This document shows, in pieces, positions 43,244 through 52,315 of a DNA stretch of 64,000 nucleotides. Source of the stretch: Acetatifactor muris (GTDB lineage Bacteria; Bacillota; Clostridia; Lachnospirales; Lachnospiraceae); the NCBI RefSeq assembly GCF_024623325.1, contig NZ_JANJZD010000001.1:248001-312000 (forward strand), given 5' to 3'. A model generated the notes under the pieces. The model made no database searches. It had not been told where the DNA came from and saw only the letters and a list, made by a program, of their open reading frames with translations. The first letter of the stretch is position 1. Each line of letters opens with the position of its first letter. Both the position numbers and the translations under genes were made by a program.

Positions 43244-44395
43244 ATGGATTTTATGTTGCGAAAAGAGCATGAAATGGCACGCACTCTTTTCAGAGAGTTT
43301 GCCGAAAAAGAAGTAAAGCCTCTTGCTCAGGAGGTAGATGAAACCGAAGAATTCCCCAGAGGAACCGTTGATAAGATGGCAAAAAACGGTTTTCTGGGTA
43401 TTCCTGTTCCCAAGGAGTACGGCGGACAGGGCTGTGACCCTCTGACCTATGTTATGTGTGTGGAGGAGCTTTCAAAAGTGTGCGGTACCACAGGCGTTAT
43501 TGTTTCCGCACATACATCACTTTGCTGTGACCCCATCATGACCTTCGGTACGGAAGAGCAGAAGGCAAAGTACCTGGTGCCCCTTGCAAAAGGTGAGAAG
43601 CTGGGAGCATTCGGCCTGACCGAGCCCGGCGCCGGCACAGACGCACAGGGACAGCAGACCAAAGCGGTTGCGGATGGAGACGACTATATTATTAACGGCT
43701 CCAAGATTTTTATTACCAATGGTAAGGAAGCAGATGTATATGTAATCTTCGCAGTGACCGGCACTATCGAGAAGAGAGGCAGAAAGATTAAAGAGATTAC
43801 CTCCTTCATCGTGGAGAAGGGAACTCCCGGATTCAGCTTCGGCACGAAGGAGAAGAAGATGGGTATCCGCGGTTCTTCTACATATGAACTGATCTTCACA
43901 GACTGCCGTGTTCCGAAGGAGAACATGCTTGGCAAGCTGGGACAGGGCTTCAAGATTGCCATGCATACTCTGGACGGCGGACGTATCGGGATTGCCGCGC
44001 AGGCTCTGGGAATTGCAGAGGGCGCTCTGGAGAGAACCATTGCCTACACCAAAGAGAGAAAGCAGTTCGGCAAGCCGATTGCGGCTCTGCAGAACACCCA
44101 GTTCCAGTTGGCTGACATGGCTACCAAGGTAGAGGCTGCTCAGCTTCTGGTGTACAAGGCGGCAATGGCAAAGGCCACACAGAAGGAATACGGTTTCGAG
44201 GCGGCACAGGCGAAACTTTATGCCGCGGAAGTAGCAATGGAAGTGACCACGAAGGCTGTTCAGCTTCACGGCGGATATGGCTATACAAGAGAGTATGATG
44301 TGGAGCGCATGATGCGTGATGCCAAGATTACCGAGATTTACGAGGGAACCAGTGAGGTTCAGCGCATGGTTATCAGTGCTGCCCTTTTGAAGTAG
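43244..44395 (+). CDS. bcd: Butyryl-CoA dehydrogenase (acyl-CoA dehydrogenase family)
   Basis: FAD enzyme reducing crotonyl-CoA to butyryl-CoA; with EtfAB it bifurcates electrons from NADH to crotonyl-CoA and ferredoxin. 383 residues: MDFMLRKEHEMAR start, FGLTEPGAGTDAQG and KIFITNGKEADV for FAD/substrate, GGRIGIAAQALGIAEGA, and the catalytic Glu in ITEIYEGTSEVQRM. GGAGG is 10 bp before ATG 43244; the frame opens at 43202 but that extension carries the ribosome site. Followed by etfB and etfA. Confidence 0.96.
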   Translation: MDFMLRKEHEMARTLFREFAEKEVKPLAQEVDETEEFPRGTVDKMAKNGFLGIPVPKEYGGQGCDPLTYVMCVEELSKVCGTTGVIVSAHTSLCCDPIMTFGTEEQKAKYLVPLAKGEKLGAFGLTEPGAGTDAQGQQTKAVADGDDYIINGSKIFITNGKEADVYVIFAVTGTIEKRGRKIKEITSFIVEKGTPGFSFGTKEKKMGIRGSSTYELIFTDCRVPKENMLGKLGQGFKIAMHTLDGGRIGIAAQALGIAEGALERTIAYTKERKQFGKPIAALQNTQFQLADMATKVEAAQLLVYKAAMAKATQKEYGFEAAQAKLYAAEVAMEVTTKAVQLHGGYGYTREYDVERMMRDAKITEIYEGTSEVQRMVISAALLK

Positions 44396-44499
44396 GAAGC
44401 TCGCGGATTCTGCGTCGCATATCTGTATTTTCCGGAAGCGGTGTAGATTGCGAGAGACAGTTTATCCACATGAAAATAGAATAAAGGAGTGAAAATACA

Positions 44500-45282
44500 A
44501 TGAAAGTTGTTGTTTGTATTAAGCAGGTTCCCGATACCAAGGGCGGCGTAAAGTTCAATCCCGACGGTACTCTGGACAGAGCTGCCATGATGACGATTAT
44601 GAACCCTGACGATAAGGCAGGTCTGGAGGCAGCGCTGAGATTAAAGGATCAATATGGTGCGGAAGTTACCGTTCTGACCATGGGACTTCCCAAAGCAGAA
44701 GATGTTCTGCGCGAGGCAATGGCCATGGGCGCTGACAAGGGCGTGCTGGTGACCGACAGAGTGCTGGGCGGAGCAGATACCTGGGCGACTTCCCAGACCC
44801 TGGCCGGCGCACTGCGCAATATGGAATATGATTTGATTATTACCGGACGTCAGGCCATCGACGGCGACACCGCACAGGTGGGACCGCAGATTTCCGAGCA
44901 TCTGAATATTCCGGTTATCTCCTATGCTCAGAATCTGAAGATTGAAGGTGACAGCGTTATCGTGGAGCGTCAGTACGATGACAGATATCATGTGCTGAAA
45001 GCTAAAATGCCCTGCCTGATTACCGCTCTGGCTGAGCTGAATGAGCCCAGATATATGACACCCGGCGGAATCTTTGATGCCTGCAAGGCAGAGATTACCG
45101 TATGGGGCAGAGCTGATCTGAAGGATGTGGAAGATTCCAACCTGGGTCTGAAAGGCTCACCCACACAGATTGCAAAGGCTTCCGACAAAGTCCGCAAGGG
45201 CGCCGGTGAGAAAGTTACCCTTGACCCGGCTGAAGCCGTTGACTATATTGTTGACAAACTGAAAGTGAAGCATGTGATTTAA
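44500..45282 (+). CDS. etfB: Electron transfer flavoprotein beta subunit
   Basis: 260-residue EtfB, which with EtfA carries the bifurcating FAD and passes electrons to Bcd. Recognisable by MKVVVCIKQVPDTKGGVKF, MNPDDKAGLEAALRLKD, VLTMGLPKAEDVLREAMAMGAD, ITGRQAIDGDTAQVGP and PCLITALAELNEPRYM. AAGGAG precedes ATG 44500 at 9 bp. It lies 104 bp after bcd and is separated from etfA by 143 bp holding a large hairpin. Confidence 0.96.
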   Translation: MKVVVCIKQVPDTKGGVKFNPDGTLDRAAMMTIMNPDDKAGLEAALRLKDQYGAEVTVLTMGLPKAEDVLREAMAMGADKGVLVTDRVLGGADTWATSQTLAGALRNMEYDLIITGRQAIDGDTAQVGPQISEHLNIPVISYAQNLKIEGDSVIVERQYDDRYHVLKAKMPCLITALAELNEPRYMTPGGIFDACKAEITVWGRADLKDVEDSNLGLKGSPTQIAKASDKVRKGAGEKVTLDPAEAVDYIVDKLKVKHVI

Positions 45283-45325
45283 AAATAATTGGTTGCAGCG
45301 GAATAAAAACAGTCTCGAAGACAGT

Positions 45326-45387
45326 CATGCCGGGAGAATTTTCAGATGCTTTCTTTGCAGCTGAAAATTACTCCCCTTAGAGGCATG
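45326..45387 (+). promoter_or_regulatory. Large stem-loop between etfB and etfA
   Basis: CATGCC pairs with GGCATG on the outside, and GGGAGAATTTTCAG with CTGAAAATTACTCCC (one bulge) inside, around a ~15-nt loop. No T run follows, so it is not a standard terminator. Likely an mRNA processing or stability element that sets the etfB:etfA ratio (inference). Confidence 0.65.
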
Positions 45388-45425
45388 AATGTAGAGAGAC
45401 GGAACTGGAATTAGGAGGAAAAACA

Positions 45426-46472
45426 ATGAATTTAGAAGAATATAAAGGCGTATATGTCTTCGCACAGCAGGTAGACAATATCGTCAACAGTATTGCTTTT
45501 GAACTGATCGGCAAGGGCAAGGATCTGGCTGCAGATCTTGGAACCGAGGTAACTGCTGTATTGGTGGGAAGCGGCGTGAAGGATCTGGCAGATGAGCTGG
45601 CAGAATACGGCGCCGACAGAGTTATCGTTGTGGATGATCCCGAGCTGAAGGAGTACAGAACCGAGCCTTATGCACATGCGCTGGCATCTGTGATTAACAA
45701 GTATAAACCGGAAATCTTCCTGGTAGGCGCCACAGCTATCGGCCGTGATCTGGGCCCCCGTGTATCCGCCAGGATTCACACAGGTCTGACAGCGGACTGT
45801 ACACAGCTTGACATCGGAGATTTCCCGTTAAATCCTATCCCCGGCAAGGAGCAGAAGCACAATCAGCTGCTGATGACCCGTCCTGCGTTCGGCGGCAACA
45901 CCATCGCCACCATTGCATGTCCGGATTTCCGTCCTCAGATGGCCACAGTTCGCCCCGGCGTTATGCAGAAGAGAGAGAAACAGGCAGGCGTTAAGGCCAA
46001 TGTGGAAGAATTCAATCCCGGATTCACGCCCAATAACAACTATGTGGAGATTCTGGAGGTTGTAAAGGCTGTATCCGAGACCGTGGATATCATGGATGCG
46101 AAGATTCTGGTATCCGGCGGACGTGGAATGGGCGGTCCTGAGAACTTCAAGATGCTGGAGGATCTGGCAGAAGTTCTGGGCGGTACCGTGAGCTGCTCCC
46201 GTGCCGTTGTGGACGCGGGCTGGAAGCCGAAGGATTTGCAGGTAGGACAGACAGGAAAGACTGTACGTCCCAATGTCTATTTTGCCATTGGTATTTCAGG
46301 TGCCATTCAGCATCTGGCAGGTATGGAGGAATCCGATATTATCATTGCCATCAATAAGGATGAAACCGCTCCTATTTTTGAAGTAGCTGATTTTGGACTG
46401 GTGGGTGATCTGAATAAGATTGTACCTGCTTTGACCGAGAAGCTTCGCGCGGAGATGGCTCACAAGAACTGA
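45426..46472 (+). CDS. etfA: Electron transfer flavoprotein alpha subunit
   Basis: 348-residue EtfA, partner of EtfB in the Bcd/Etf complex. The N-terminal domain (EYKGVYVFAQQVDNIVNSIAFELIGKGKDLA, LVGATAIGRDLGPRVSARIHTGLTADCT) leads to the FAD-binding C-terminal domain with VSGGRGMGGPENF, SRAVVDAGW, QVGQTGKTVRPNVYFAIGISGAIQHLAGM and the closing INKDETAPIFEVADFGLVGDL. AGGAGG precedes ATG 45426. Last gene of the butyrate cluster, followed by a strong terminator. Confidence 0.97.
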   Translation: MNLEEYKGVYVFAQQVDNIVNSIAFELIGKGKDLAADLGTEVTAVLVGSGVKDLADELAEYGADRVIVVDDPELKEYRTEPYAHALASVINKYKPEIFLVGATAIGRDLGPRVSARIHTGLTADCTQLDIGDFPLNPIPGKEQKHNQLLMTRPAFGGNTIATIACPDFRPQMATVRPGVMQKREKQAGVKANVEEFNPGFTPNNNYVEILEVVKAVSETVDIMDAKILVSGGRGMGGPENFKMLEDLAEVLGGTVSCSRAVVDAGWKPKDLQVGQTGKTVRPNVYFAIGISGAIQHLAGMEESDIIIAINKDETAPIFEVADFGLVGDLNKIVPALTEKLRAEMAHKN

Positions 46473-46514
46473 CACTGAGCAGTTGTTACAAAAATTTTAC
46501 AAATGTATTTCAGG

Positions 46515-46567
46515 AAGCTCCCATAGGTCGAAACAATGTATTTTGTGAGACTTGTGGGAGCTTTTTT
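46515..46567 (+). terminator. Terminator at the end of the butyrate operon
   Basis: AAGCTCCCA and TGGGAGCTT pair across a ~31-nt loop and are followed by TTTT; the downstream gene has its own promoter. Confidence 0.85.
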
Positions 46568-46591
46568 CAAAAAATCGTATATTAGTGTTTG

Positions 46592-46620
46592 TTGCCATTT
46601 AAACGGGCATCATGTAGAAT
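46592..46620 (+). promoter_or_regulatory. Promoter of the cysteine-cluster gene
   Basis: -35 TTGCCA (46592-46597), 17-bp spacer, -10 TAGAAT (46615-46620), 54 bp before the start codon. Confidence 0.62.
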
Positions 46621-46673
46621 AAATATGTTGTCAATGTGAATGAAATGACTGTAGAAGTCAATCGGAGAGAGTT

Positions 46674-47336
46674 ATGAAACGAAATGTCAGCCTCGAGGAA
46701 ATATCCGATGGTCGTCTGTATAAGATAAACGATATGGTGAAGGCAGACAGCCGCGGCTGCAGGGGCTGTAGTAAATGCTGTACCGGAATGGGGAATTCTG
46801 TTACGCTGGACCCCTATGACGTGTATCGCCTGCAGAAAGGACTGGGCAAAGGAATCCCGCAGATGCTCGCAGAAGAGCTGGTGGAGCTGAATGTGACCGA
46901 AGGAGTCATTCTTCCCAGCCTGAAGATGGCTGGTCAGGAAGAGCGATGTGTATTCCTGAGCCAGGAAGGAAGATGCAGCATTCATGAGTTCCGACCGGGT
47001 GTCTGCAGACTGTTTCCTCTGGGGCGTGTCTATGATAAAAGCGGGGATTTTCAGTATTTCCTGCAGACAGGGGAATGTGAGGAAAAGTCGCGTTCTAAAG
47101 TAAAGGTGAGCAGATGGATTGACACGCCTGAACAGGGGAAAAATCATGCCTTTATCTGCAGATGGCACGGGCTTGTGAAAGGTCTGGAAGGAACGATTGG
47201 AAGAGCGGAGGATATGGAACAGGCAAAGGAGCTGAATATCCGGATGCTGCAGACTTTTTTTATGAAGCCATATGAGGCGGAGAGCGATTTTTATGGACAA
47301 TTTGAAGAGCGGCTGGCAGGTTTCAGAGATATATAA
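46674..47336 (+). CDS. YkgJ-type cysteine-cluster protein
   Basis: 220-residue protein of the CxxCxxCC family, thought to bind zinc or iron-sulfur. Visible are CRGCSKCCTGMG near residue 30, then ERCVFLSQEGRCSIHEFRPGVCRLFP (split here as C..C..C) and FLQTGECE. The biochemical role is unknown. GGAGAG lies just upstream of ATG 46674. It is followed after 40 bp by a carboxypeptidase gene, probably in one transcript. Confidence 0.82.
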   Translation: MKRNVSLEEISDGRLYKINDMVKADSRGCRGCSKCCTGMGNSVTLDPYDVYRLQKGLGKGIPQMLAEELVELNVTEGVILPSLKMAGQEERCVFLSQEGRCSIHEFRPGVCRLFPLGRVYDKSGDFQYFLQTGECEEKSRSKVKVSRWIDTPEQGKNHAFICRWHGLVKGLEGTIGRAEDMEQAKELNIRMLQTFFMKPYEAESDFYGQFEERLAGFRDI

Positions 47337-47376
47337 ATCAGAATACAGGAAGAAGAGAAGGGAACAGTTGGGATAG

Positions 47377-48594
47377 ATGACGCCGGAAGAAGAACGTCAG
47401 ATTCGCTGGAAAAAGCGAATCGAAGAAATGAAAAAAGCGAAGAGAAGAAGAGAGCTTCTGTATAAATGGGGCGGATTGGGAGCCGGCGCCGCCGTACTGC
47501 TTATAGCGGCTGCTGCGGCAGGAAGCTTATTCTTCCATAAAACGACAGATACAGCAGGGCCGGAAGCTGCACGGGGCAGAATCGAAAGGGCGGCTGTCCG
47601 GGAGGAAATTCCGAAGATACCGGAATCGACAAATCATTTTATGAGCAAAGAGGAAGCTGCTCTGGCGGCACAGCTGCCGGAGGGAAGTGATGTGCCCCTG
47701 GCGGGACCTTCATCGGTATCCGGAGGATTATGGGAAGTGAATGATGATTCCGGCAGCTTTGGATTTAACGAAAGCATTGTCAGTGAATACGGCATTCTGG
47801 TTGATGTGGACGGAGCTGCGGTTCTGGCCCAGAGAGCAGCGCGGACCAGGATGAATCCGGCCTCCATGACGAAGATTCTCACTGTGCTGGTGGCGGCGGA
47901 ACGGCTCACGGAAGAGGATTTGGAACAGACGGTACCCATTACCATAGAGATAACGGATTATTGCTTTATCAATGAATGCAGTGTTACGGGTTTTGAGAGA
48001 GATGAAGTAGTTCCGGTGAGAGACTTATTCTATGGAACGGTTCTGCCGTCCGGTGCAGATGCTTCTCTGGCTCTGGCTAATTACGTGGCAGGGTCTCATG
48101 AAGCGTTTGTGGATTTGATGAATGCGAAACTGGCTGAGCTGGGACTGGCGGAGACTTCCCATTTTACCAATTGCGTGGGTCTGTATGATGAAAATCATTA
48201 CAGTACGGCATATGATATGGCGGTGATGCTGAAGGCGGCAGCGGACAACGAATTCTGCCGACAGCTTCTGTCGGCCCGCACATATACTACCACACAGACA
48301 AAGGAGCACCCGGAGGGACTGGTAATTTCCAACTGGTTTCTGCGCAGAATTGAAGATAAAGATGTCCACGGAGAAGTGGTGTGCGGCAAGACCGGTTATG
48401 TTGACCAGTCCGGCAGCTGTGCGGCCAGTCTGGCTGTGGGCAGTGACGGGAAAGAATATATCTGCGTGACTGCCGCGTCCAACAGCAAGTGGCGCTGTAT
48501 AGACGATCAGGTGGAACTGTATCAGCGATTCCTGCCGGAAATGACTCCGGAGCCGGGGACACCGGAAACCCCTCCTGGTTCGGAGGGGCCGTAA
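47377..48594 (+). CDS. D-alanyl-D-alanine carboxypeptidase (PBP5/DacF type)
   Basis: 405-residue penicillin-binding carboxypeptidase that trims the terminal D-Ala of peptidoglycan stem peptides outside the membrane. A basic N-terminus and one membrane segment (~30-52) anchor it as a signal anchor, followed by a linker and the S11 domain with nucleophile Ser163 in NPASMTK, SGADA in the SxN position (Asn replaced by Ala), and KTG in VVCGKTGYV. It lacks the usual C-terminal amphipathic anchor and ends in a Pro-rich tail. It ends 2 bp from the convergent sdaAA. Confidence 0.88.
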   Translation: MTPEEERQIRWKKRIEEMKKAKRRRELLYKWGGLGAGAAVLLIAAAAAGSLFFHKTTDTAGPEAARGRIERAAVREEIPKIPESTNHFMSKEEAALAAQLPEGSDVPLAGPSSVSGGLWEVNDDSGSFGFNESIVSEYGILVDVDGAAVLAQRAARTRMNPASMTKILTVLVAAERLTEEDLEQTVPITIEITDYCFINECSVTGFERDEVVPVRDLFYGTVLPSGADASLALANYVAGSHEAFVDLMNAKLAELGLAETSHFTNCVGLYDENHYSTAYDMAVMLKAAADNEFCRQLLSARTYTTTQTKEHPEGLVISNWFLRRIEDKDVHGEVVCGKTGYVDQSGSCAASLAVGSDGKEYICVTAASNSKWRCIDDQVELYQRFLPEMTPEPGTPETPPGSEGP

Positions 48595-48596
48595 GG

Positions 48597-49466
48597 TTAA
48601 AAGCTTTTGAGATTTTCCCGGAAGGCGATGCCTGTGGGCGTTGCGGCCAGGCCGCCTTTTCCCGTTTCTTTCAGGTCTTCCGGAAGGATTCTGCCCACGC
48701 TTCTCATAGCATCGAATACCTCGTCAGGAGGAATCTTACTGCGGATACCTGCATTGGAAAGGTCGGCGGAGGTCAGTGCATTGACCGCGCCGATTACATT
48801 TCTCTTCACACAGGGGACTTCCACCAGACCGGCAACCGGGTCGCAGGCAAGCCCCAGCAGATTTTTCATGGCAAGGGCGGCGGCATGTGCGATGGCTTCC
48901 GTGTCACCGCCCAGAAGAAATGCCACACCGCCTGCCGCCATGGCCGATGCGGCGCCGATTTCTGCCTGACAGCCTCCGGCCGCGCCGGAGACAGAAGCAC
49001 GCTGTGCGATGATTCCGCCGATACCCGCGCTGACATAGAGCGCTTTAACCATTTCTTCCCGGGAATAGCCTTTATCCTGCTCCAGCGACAGAAATACCGC
49101 GGGAAGCACGCCGCAGGAGCCCGCTGTGGGCGCTGCCACAATGCGCTTCATACAGGCGTTGGATTCTCCCATTTTGATAGCCTTCTCCATCACAAGACCC
49201 AGGAAGGAGCCGCAGAGCATAGTTCCGCGGCGCCTGGCATTTGCAGCTTTCTCTCCGTCCCCGCCCACCAGCCCGCTGGTGGAAGTGAGATTAGGCTCAT
49301 AGGCTTCATCTGCGCTCTGCATTGCTTCATACATTCCGCGCATCCGCAGGAAGGCTTCTTCTTCTGTAATCTCCATTTCCCTGCAGTCATTGTCTCTGAT
49401 AATTTCCCAGAAGGATTTTCCCGTATTTTTTTCGATTTCAATGATTTCCTGAAAGGACTGATACAT
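48597..49466 (-). CDS. sdaAA: L-serine dehydratase, alpha subunit
   Basis: Iron-sulfur subunit of L-serine deaminase (serine to pyruvate plus ammonia). 289 residues with the conserved cysteines that hold the 4Fe-4S cluster in TAGSCGVLPA, AAGGCQAEIG, LLGLACDPVAGLVEVPC, and the family C-terminus GGLAATPTGIAFR. AGGAGAG precedes ATG 49466. It is translated after sdaAB on the same transcript (34-bp gap). Confidence 0.95.
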   Translation of the reverse strand: MYQSFQEIIEIEKNTGKSFWEIIRDNDCREMEITEEEAFLRMRGMYEAMQSADEAYEPNLTSTSGLVGGDGEKAANARRRGTMLCGSFLGLVMEKAIKMGESNACMKRIVAAPTAGSCGVLPAVFLSLEQDKGYSREEMVKALYVSAGIGGIIAQRASVSGAAGGCQAEIGAASAMAAGGVAFLLGGDTEAIAHAAALAMKNLLGLACDPVAGLVEVPCVKRNVIGAVNALTSADLSNAGIRSKIPPDEVFDAMRSVGRILPEDLKETGKGGLAATPTGIAFRENLKSF

Positions 49467-49500
49467 ATATTCTCTCCTGATTCACAAACTATTGCTCCTG

Positions 49501-50181
49501 TCAGAGCTTTGAGGTATACCTGTCTGCCAGCCCGAGATAAGTCACTTTCAGAATCCCTTCCAGATGCGCCAGCCATTTGATGGCGTTCTCCGGAACCTCC
49601 TGATCGCATTCCAGTATAATGACGGCGTTCCCTCCCTTGGAAGAGCGGTACAGCTGCATGGTGGCTATATTAATGGACTTGTGGCTTAACATGGAAGTAA
49701 TTTCCGTCACATGGCCGGGCTGATCCAGATTATTCACTACCAGAGTGGGGTAATCGCCGGAGAAATTGGCGGGGAGCCCGTCGATCTCCGTGACGCGGAT
49801 GGCGCCTCCGCCCGTGGAGGCTGCCACAATTTCTATTTTTCTCTGCCCCTCTCCCTGTAAAAGCAGTTTCACAGAATTCGGATGTACATCACCCAGATCT
49901 ATGCCGGACAGTCGATAGTCCATATCCGCTTCATGGGCGTAACGGAAACTGTCCGGAATTCTGGAGTCATCCACGGCAAAGCCCAGGAGGCCTGCAATCA
50001 ATGCTCTGTCTGTCCCGTGGCCTTTACCGGTGGCAAGGAAGGAACCGTGGAAGAAGATATCTGCCTTCTGTACCGGGACACCCAGCAGCTTACGGGAAAT
50101 GTTACCGATCTTGACAGCGCCTGCGGTGTGAGAGCTGGAGGGGCCTACCATTACGGGGCCGATGATATCGAATGAATTCAT
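49501..50181 (-). CDS. sdaAB: L-serine dehydratase, beta subunit
   Basis: 226-residue partner of SdaAA: N-terminal IGPVMVGPSSSHTAGAVKIG and FFHGSFLATGKGHGTDRALIAGLLG, then an ACT-type C-terminal domain (LVVNNLDQPGHVTEITSMLSHKSINIATMQL) that senses serine in related enzymes. The start at ATG 50181 has AAGGAG 10 bp upstream; the frame extends to 50232 without a ribosome site. First gene of the sdaAB-sdaAA operon. Confidence 0.95.
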   Translation of the reverse strand: MNSFDIIGPVMVGPSSSHTAGAVKIGNISRKLLGVPVQKADIFFHGSFLATGKGHGTDRALIAGLLGFAVDDSRIPDSFRYAHEADMDYRLSGIDLGDVHPNSVKLLLQGEGQRKIEIVAASTGGGAIRVTEIDGLPANFSGDYPTLVVNNLDQPGHVTEITSMLSHKSINIATMQLYRSSKGGNAVIILECDQEVPENAIKWLAHLEGILKVTYLGLADRYTSKL

Positions 50182-50255
50182 GGTCTCTTGACTCCTTTTT
50201 CTGTTCCAGGTGGAAGGGATTGTGCATCCCAAAGGTTATATTTGCCTTCTCTTTT

Positions 50256-50284
50256 ACTATATATTAGTTTGGGATAAATTGCAA
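50256..50284 (-). promoter_or_regulatory. Promoter of sdaAB-sdaAA
   Basis: Minus strand: -35 TTGCAA (50284-50279), 17-bp spacer, -10 TATAGT (50261-50256), about 75 bp before sdaAB. Confidence 0.65.
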
Positions 50285-50311
50285 TAAGTTCTGTGTGCGG
50301 AGACGCTGGAT

Positions 50312-50617
50312 TTACAGCGGTACAGCGGTTCCCGGAAGCATCAGAAGAAAGGCAATGATGCCGCCCAGGGCATAGATGCCGTTGAATACCAGACAGAGCT
50401 TCATAACAGTATGCTGTATTTTGAAGCAGGCATAGACAACCGCATTGAAAATACCACTGAAAATCATGAAAGCCGCGTAACAGGATATCATGATTTCAGC
50501 TGTGGGGGATTCCAGAGCCCAGGGAAAGGTGCGCAGGTACAGAATGGTCCACGGGAAGAAGAGCATCAGGACACAGACGGCAGTTAAAATGGTATTTCTG
50601 GTTTGATTTTGTTTCAT
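50312..50617 (-). CDS. Small membrane protein at the end of the LanFEG-like operon
   Basis: 101-residue protein with three hydrophobic helices (about 9-30, 41-62, 72-95). GAGGAAAA lies 6 bp before ATG 50617 and it follows the second permease by 69 bp on the same strand. No family is recognised. Position suggests an accessory part of the peptide-resistance transporter, but it may simply be co-transcribed. Confidence 0.65.
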   Translation of the reverse strand: MKQNQTRNTILTAVCVLMLFFPWTILYLRTFPWALESPTAEIMISCYAAFMIFSGIFNAVVYACFKIQHTVMKLCLVFNGIYALGGIIAFLLMLPGTAVPL

Positions 50618-50686
50618 ATTGTTTTCCTCGACTTTCTGTTATTTGTTTTGTTATAATCTGAGTAGATTGCTTTGAAAAATGGCAGC

Positions 50687-51481
50687 TCAGCGTCGTTCTG
50701 ATTTTCCATATCTGAGACAGGATATTGCCAGGCACAGCAGGGTAACGCCCACGGCAATGGGAAGCAGGGGGAACAGCTGTATTCCGGTATCGAAAACTTC
50801 GGGGGCAATTTTCCCATATTCAGTCATCAGGACATAGAAGGGGTAGTCCATGGGATAACAGTACCAGATTCCGGTATTCAGCATCAGTACTGACGGCACA
50901 ACGGAGGCCAGTCCCAGTCCCACGGAGAATATGGGAGTGTGAATCAGAATGCTGATCATCCAATATGCGGCAGCCATGGGTAATGCGGCCAGGTAAATCA
51001 GGGAGGCCGCCCGGCACACATAGGGGAACGGCAAGATAAAGTCATAGTCATACAGTTTTGAGGCGATTGCCGCGGAACCGTAACAGGCAGCTATGGACAG
51101 AAACAGCTGTTCAAACAGCAGAGTCACCATTACCAGGAATTTTGCCAGGCATATTTTGGACGGATTCACGGGGAGAGAGAGGCATTTTAAAAGTCCCCGG
51201 TTTGTGCGTTCCGTCTGGTTCAGCAGTACGCCGCAGATAATCAACGTGGCGGGAATCATGAACCAGGCCATGCCCATATATCCCTGGATAAAATAGTTGT
51301 ATTCCGGGGAAATTTCATAAGAATTCATGACAAAATTCACATTTGCATTCATGGCGGAGGGAAACCACATCATCACCGCAGGAATCAGCAGAATCCAGAA
51401 TATTCTGGAACGACGTATTTTCAGCAGTTCCACGCTGATTAAGGAAAGCAGTTTCATTTCATTAAAAGCTTCGGATTTCAT
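50687..51481 (-). CDS. Lantibiotic-immunity-type ABC permease (LanG/EpiG-like)
   Basis: 264-residue permease with six membrane helices and an N-terminal LLSLISVELLKIRRSRIFWILLIP stretch typical of the LanE/LanG or CprB/CprC families that expel lantibiotics and other antimicrobial peptides from the membrane. GGAGAATT precedes ATG 51481. It is the second permease of the operon, 90 bp after the first. Confidence 0.82.
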   Translation of the reverse strand: MKSEAFNEMKLLSLISVELLKIRRSRIFWILLIPAVMMWFPSAMNANVNFVMNSYEISPEYNYFIQGYMGMAWFMIPATLIICGVLLNQTERTNRGLLKCLSLPVNPSKICLAKFLVMVTLLFEQLFLSIAACYGSAAIASKLYDYDFILPFPYVCRAASLIYLAALPMAAAYWMISILIHTPIFSVGLGLASVVPSVLMLNTGIWYCYPMDYPFYVLMTEYGKIAPEVFDTGIQLFPLLPIAVGVTLLCLAISCLRYGKSERR

Positions 51482-51571
51482 GTTAATTCTCCATTCTTGC
51501 CCGGTTTATAAATACAGGCAGACTCAAATTCTTATTTTTACGGCTTTCATATCATAAGCTCAATTGATATC

Positions 51572-52315
51572 TCATGATAAACGCCTGATTTTCAGATAAA
51601 TGGTCTCCAGCAGACAGAACAGGACTATTTCGCCTGCGCAGCCTGCCAGCATGTGGAAGGTCTGTGTATGGGAGAGACGATGCAGTATCCTGTAGGGAGA
51701 CACAAAAGGGAGCATGGCCATTACCGCATTGTCTGCCGGCAGCACGGAGGTCATAAATACCAGAATCACACCTGTTCCAAGGCAAATCCACATGTTACGG
51801 CATATGGATGAGATGAACAGCATGGCTGCCGCGGTGGGCAGCATCAGGGCAAATTCAAAGGCAATTCCCTTTATGAGGAGCATTCCGACAGCGGCGTCGT
51901 CCGGAAACCAGTGCATACAGCAAAGCAGCAGGGAAATGGCTTCCAGGCATAAGGGAAGCAGGCAGGACAATATCAATATCCCCAGCTTACCCAGAAAGAG
52001 GAAAAAGGGAGTCACAGGAAGTGTCTCCGTTTTCTGGATGGCATTTCCCTCGTATTCCGTGTGATAGAGGATACAGGCCCCGCAGACCAGCAGCAGAATG
52101 TTCAGCTGGGCCATGAGCTGCCAGTTGGCATCCATCAGAATGTGAAAAGGGCTGCCGGGCTGAGTGGTGAACATGGTGGGGCGGACTGTCATATTGATAA
52201 AGGGGACAAGTCCGGCCAGCAGGCCGCCGCCCAGAAAAGCGGGCACATAACCGGTACGTTTCAGCTTCCGGGGCTCCAGGGAGGACAATGGGAGGAGGGA
52301 TTGGACTGCTTTCAT
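51572..52315 (-). CDS. Lantibiotic-immunity-type ABC permease (LanE/EpiE-like)
   Basis: 247-residue permease with six helices; N-terminal LKRTGYVPAFLGGGLLAGLVPFINMTVR and YHTEYEGNAIQKTETLPV match LanE/MutE-like permeases, where the latter is the cytoplasmic loop after helix 2. I place the start at ATG 52315, overlapping the ATPase stop as TGATG and 8 bp from AGGAGG; an ATG 6 bp earlier is too close to the ribosome site. Works with the ATPase and the second permease. Confidence 0.85.
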   Translation of the reverse strand: MKAVQSLLPLSSLEPRKLKRTGYVPAFLGGGLLAGLVPFINMTVRPTMFTTQPGSPFHILMDANWQLMAQLNILLLVCGACILYHTEYEGNAIQKTETLPVTPFFLFLGKLGILILSCLLPLCLEAISLLLCCMHWFPDDAAVGMLLIKGIAFEFALMLPTAAAMLFISSICRNMWICLGTGVILVFMTSVLPADNAVMAMLPFVSPYRILHRLSHTQTFHMLAGCAGEIVLFCLLETIYLKIRRLS

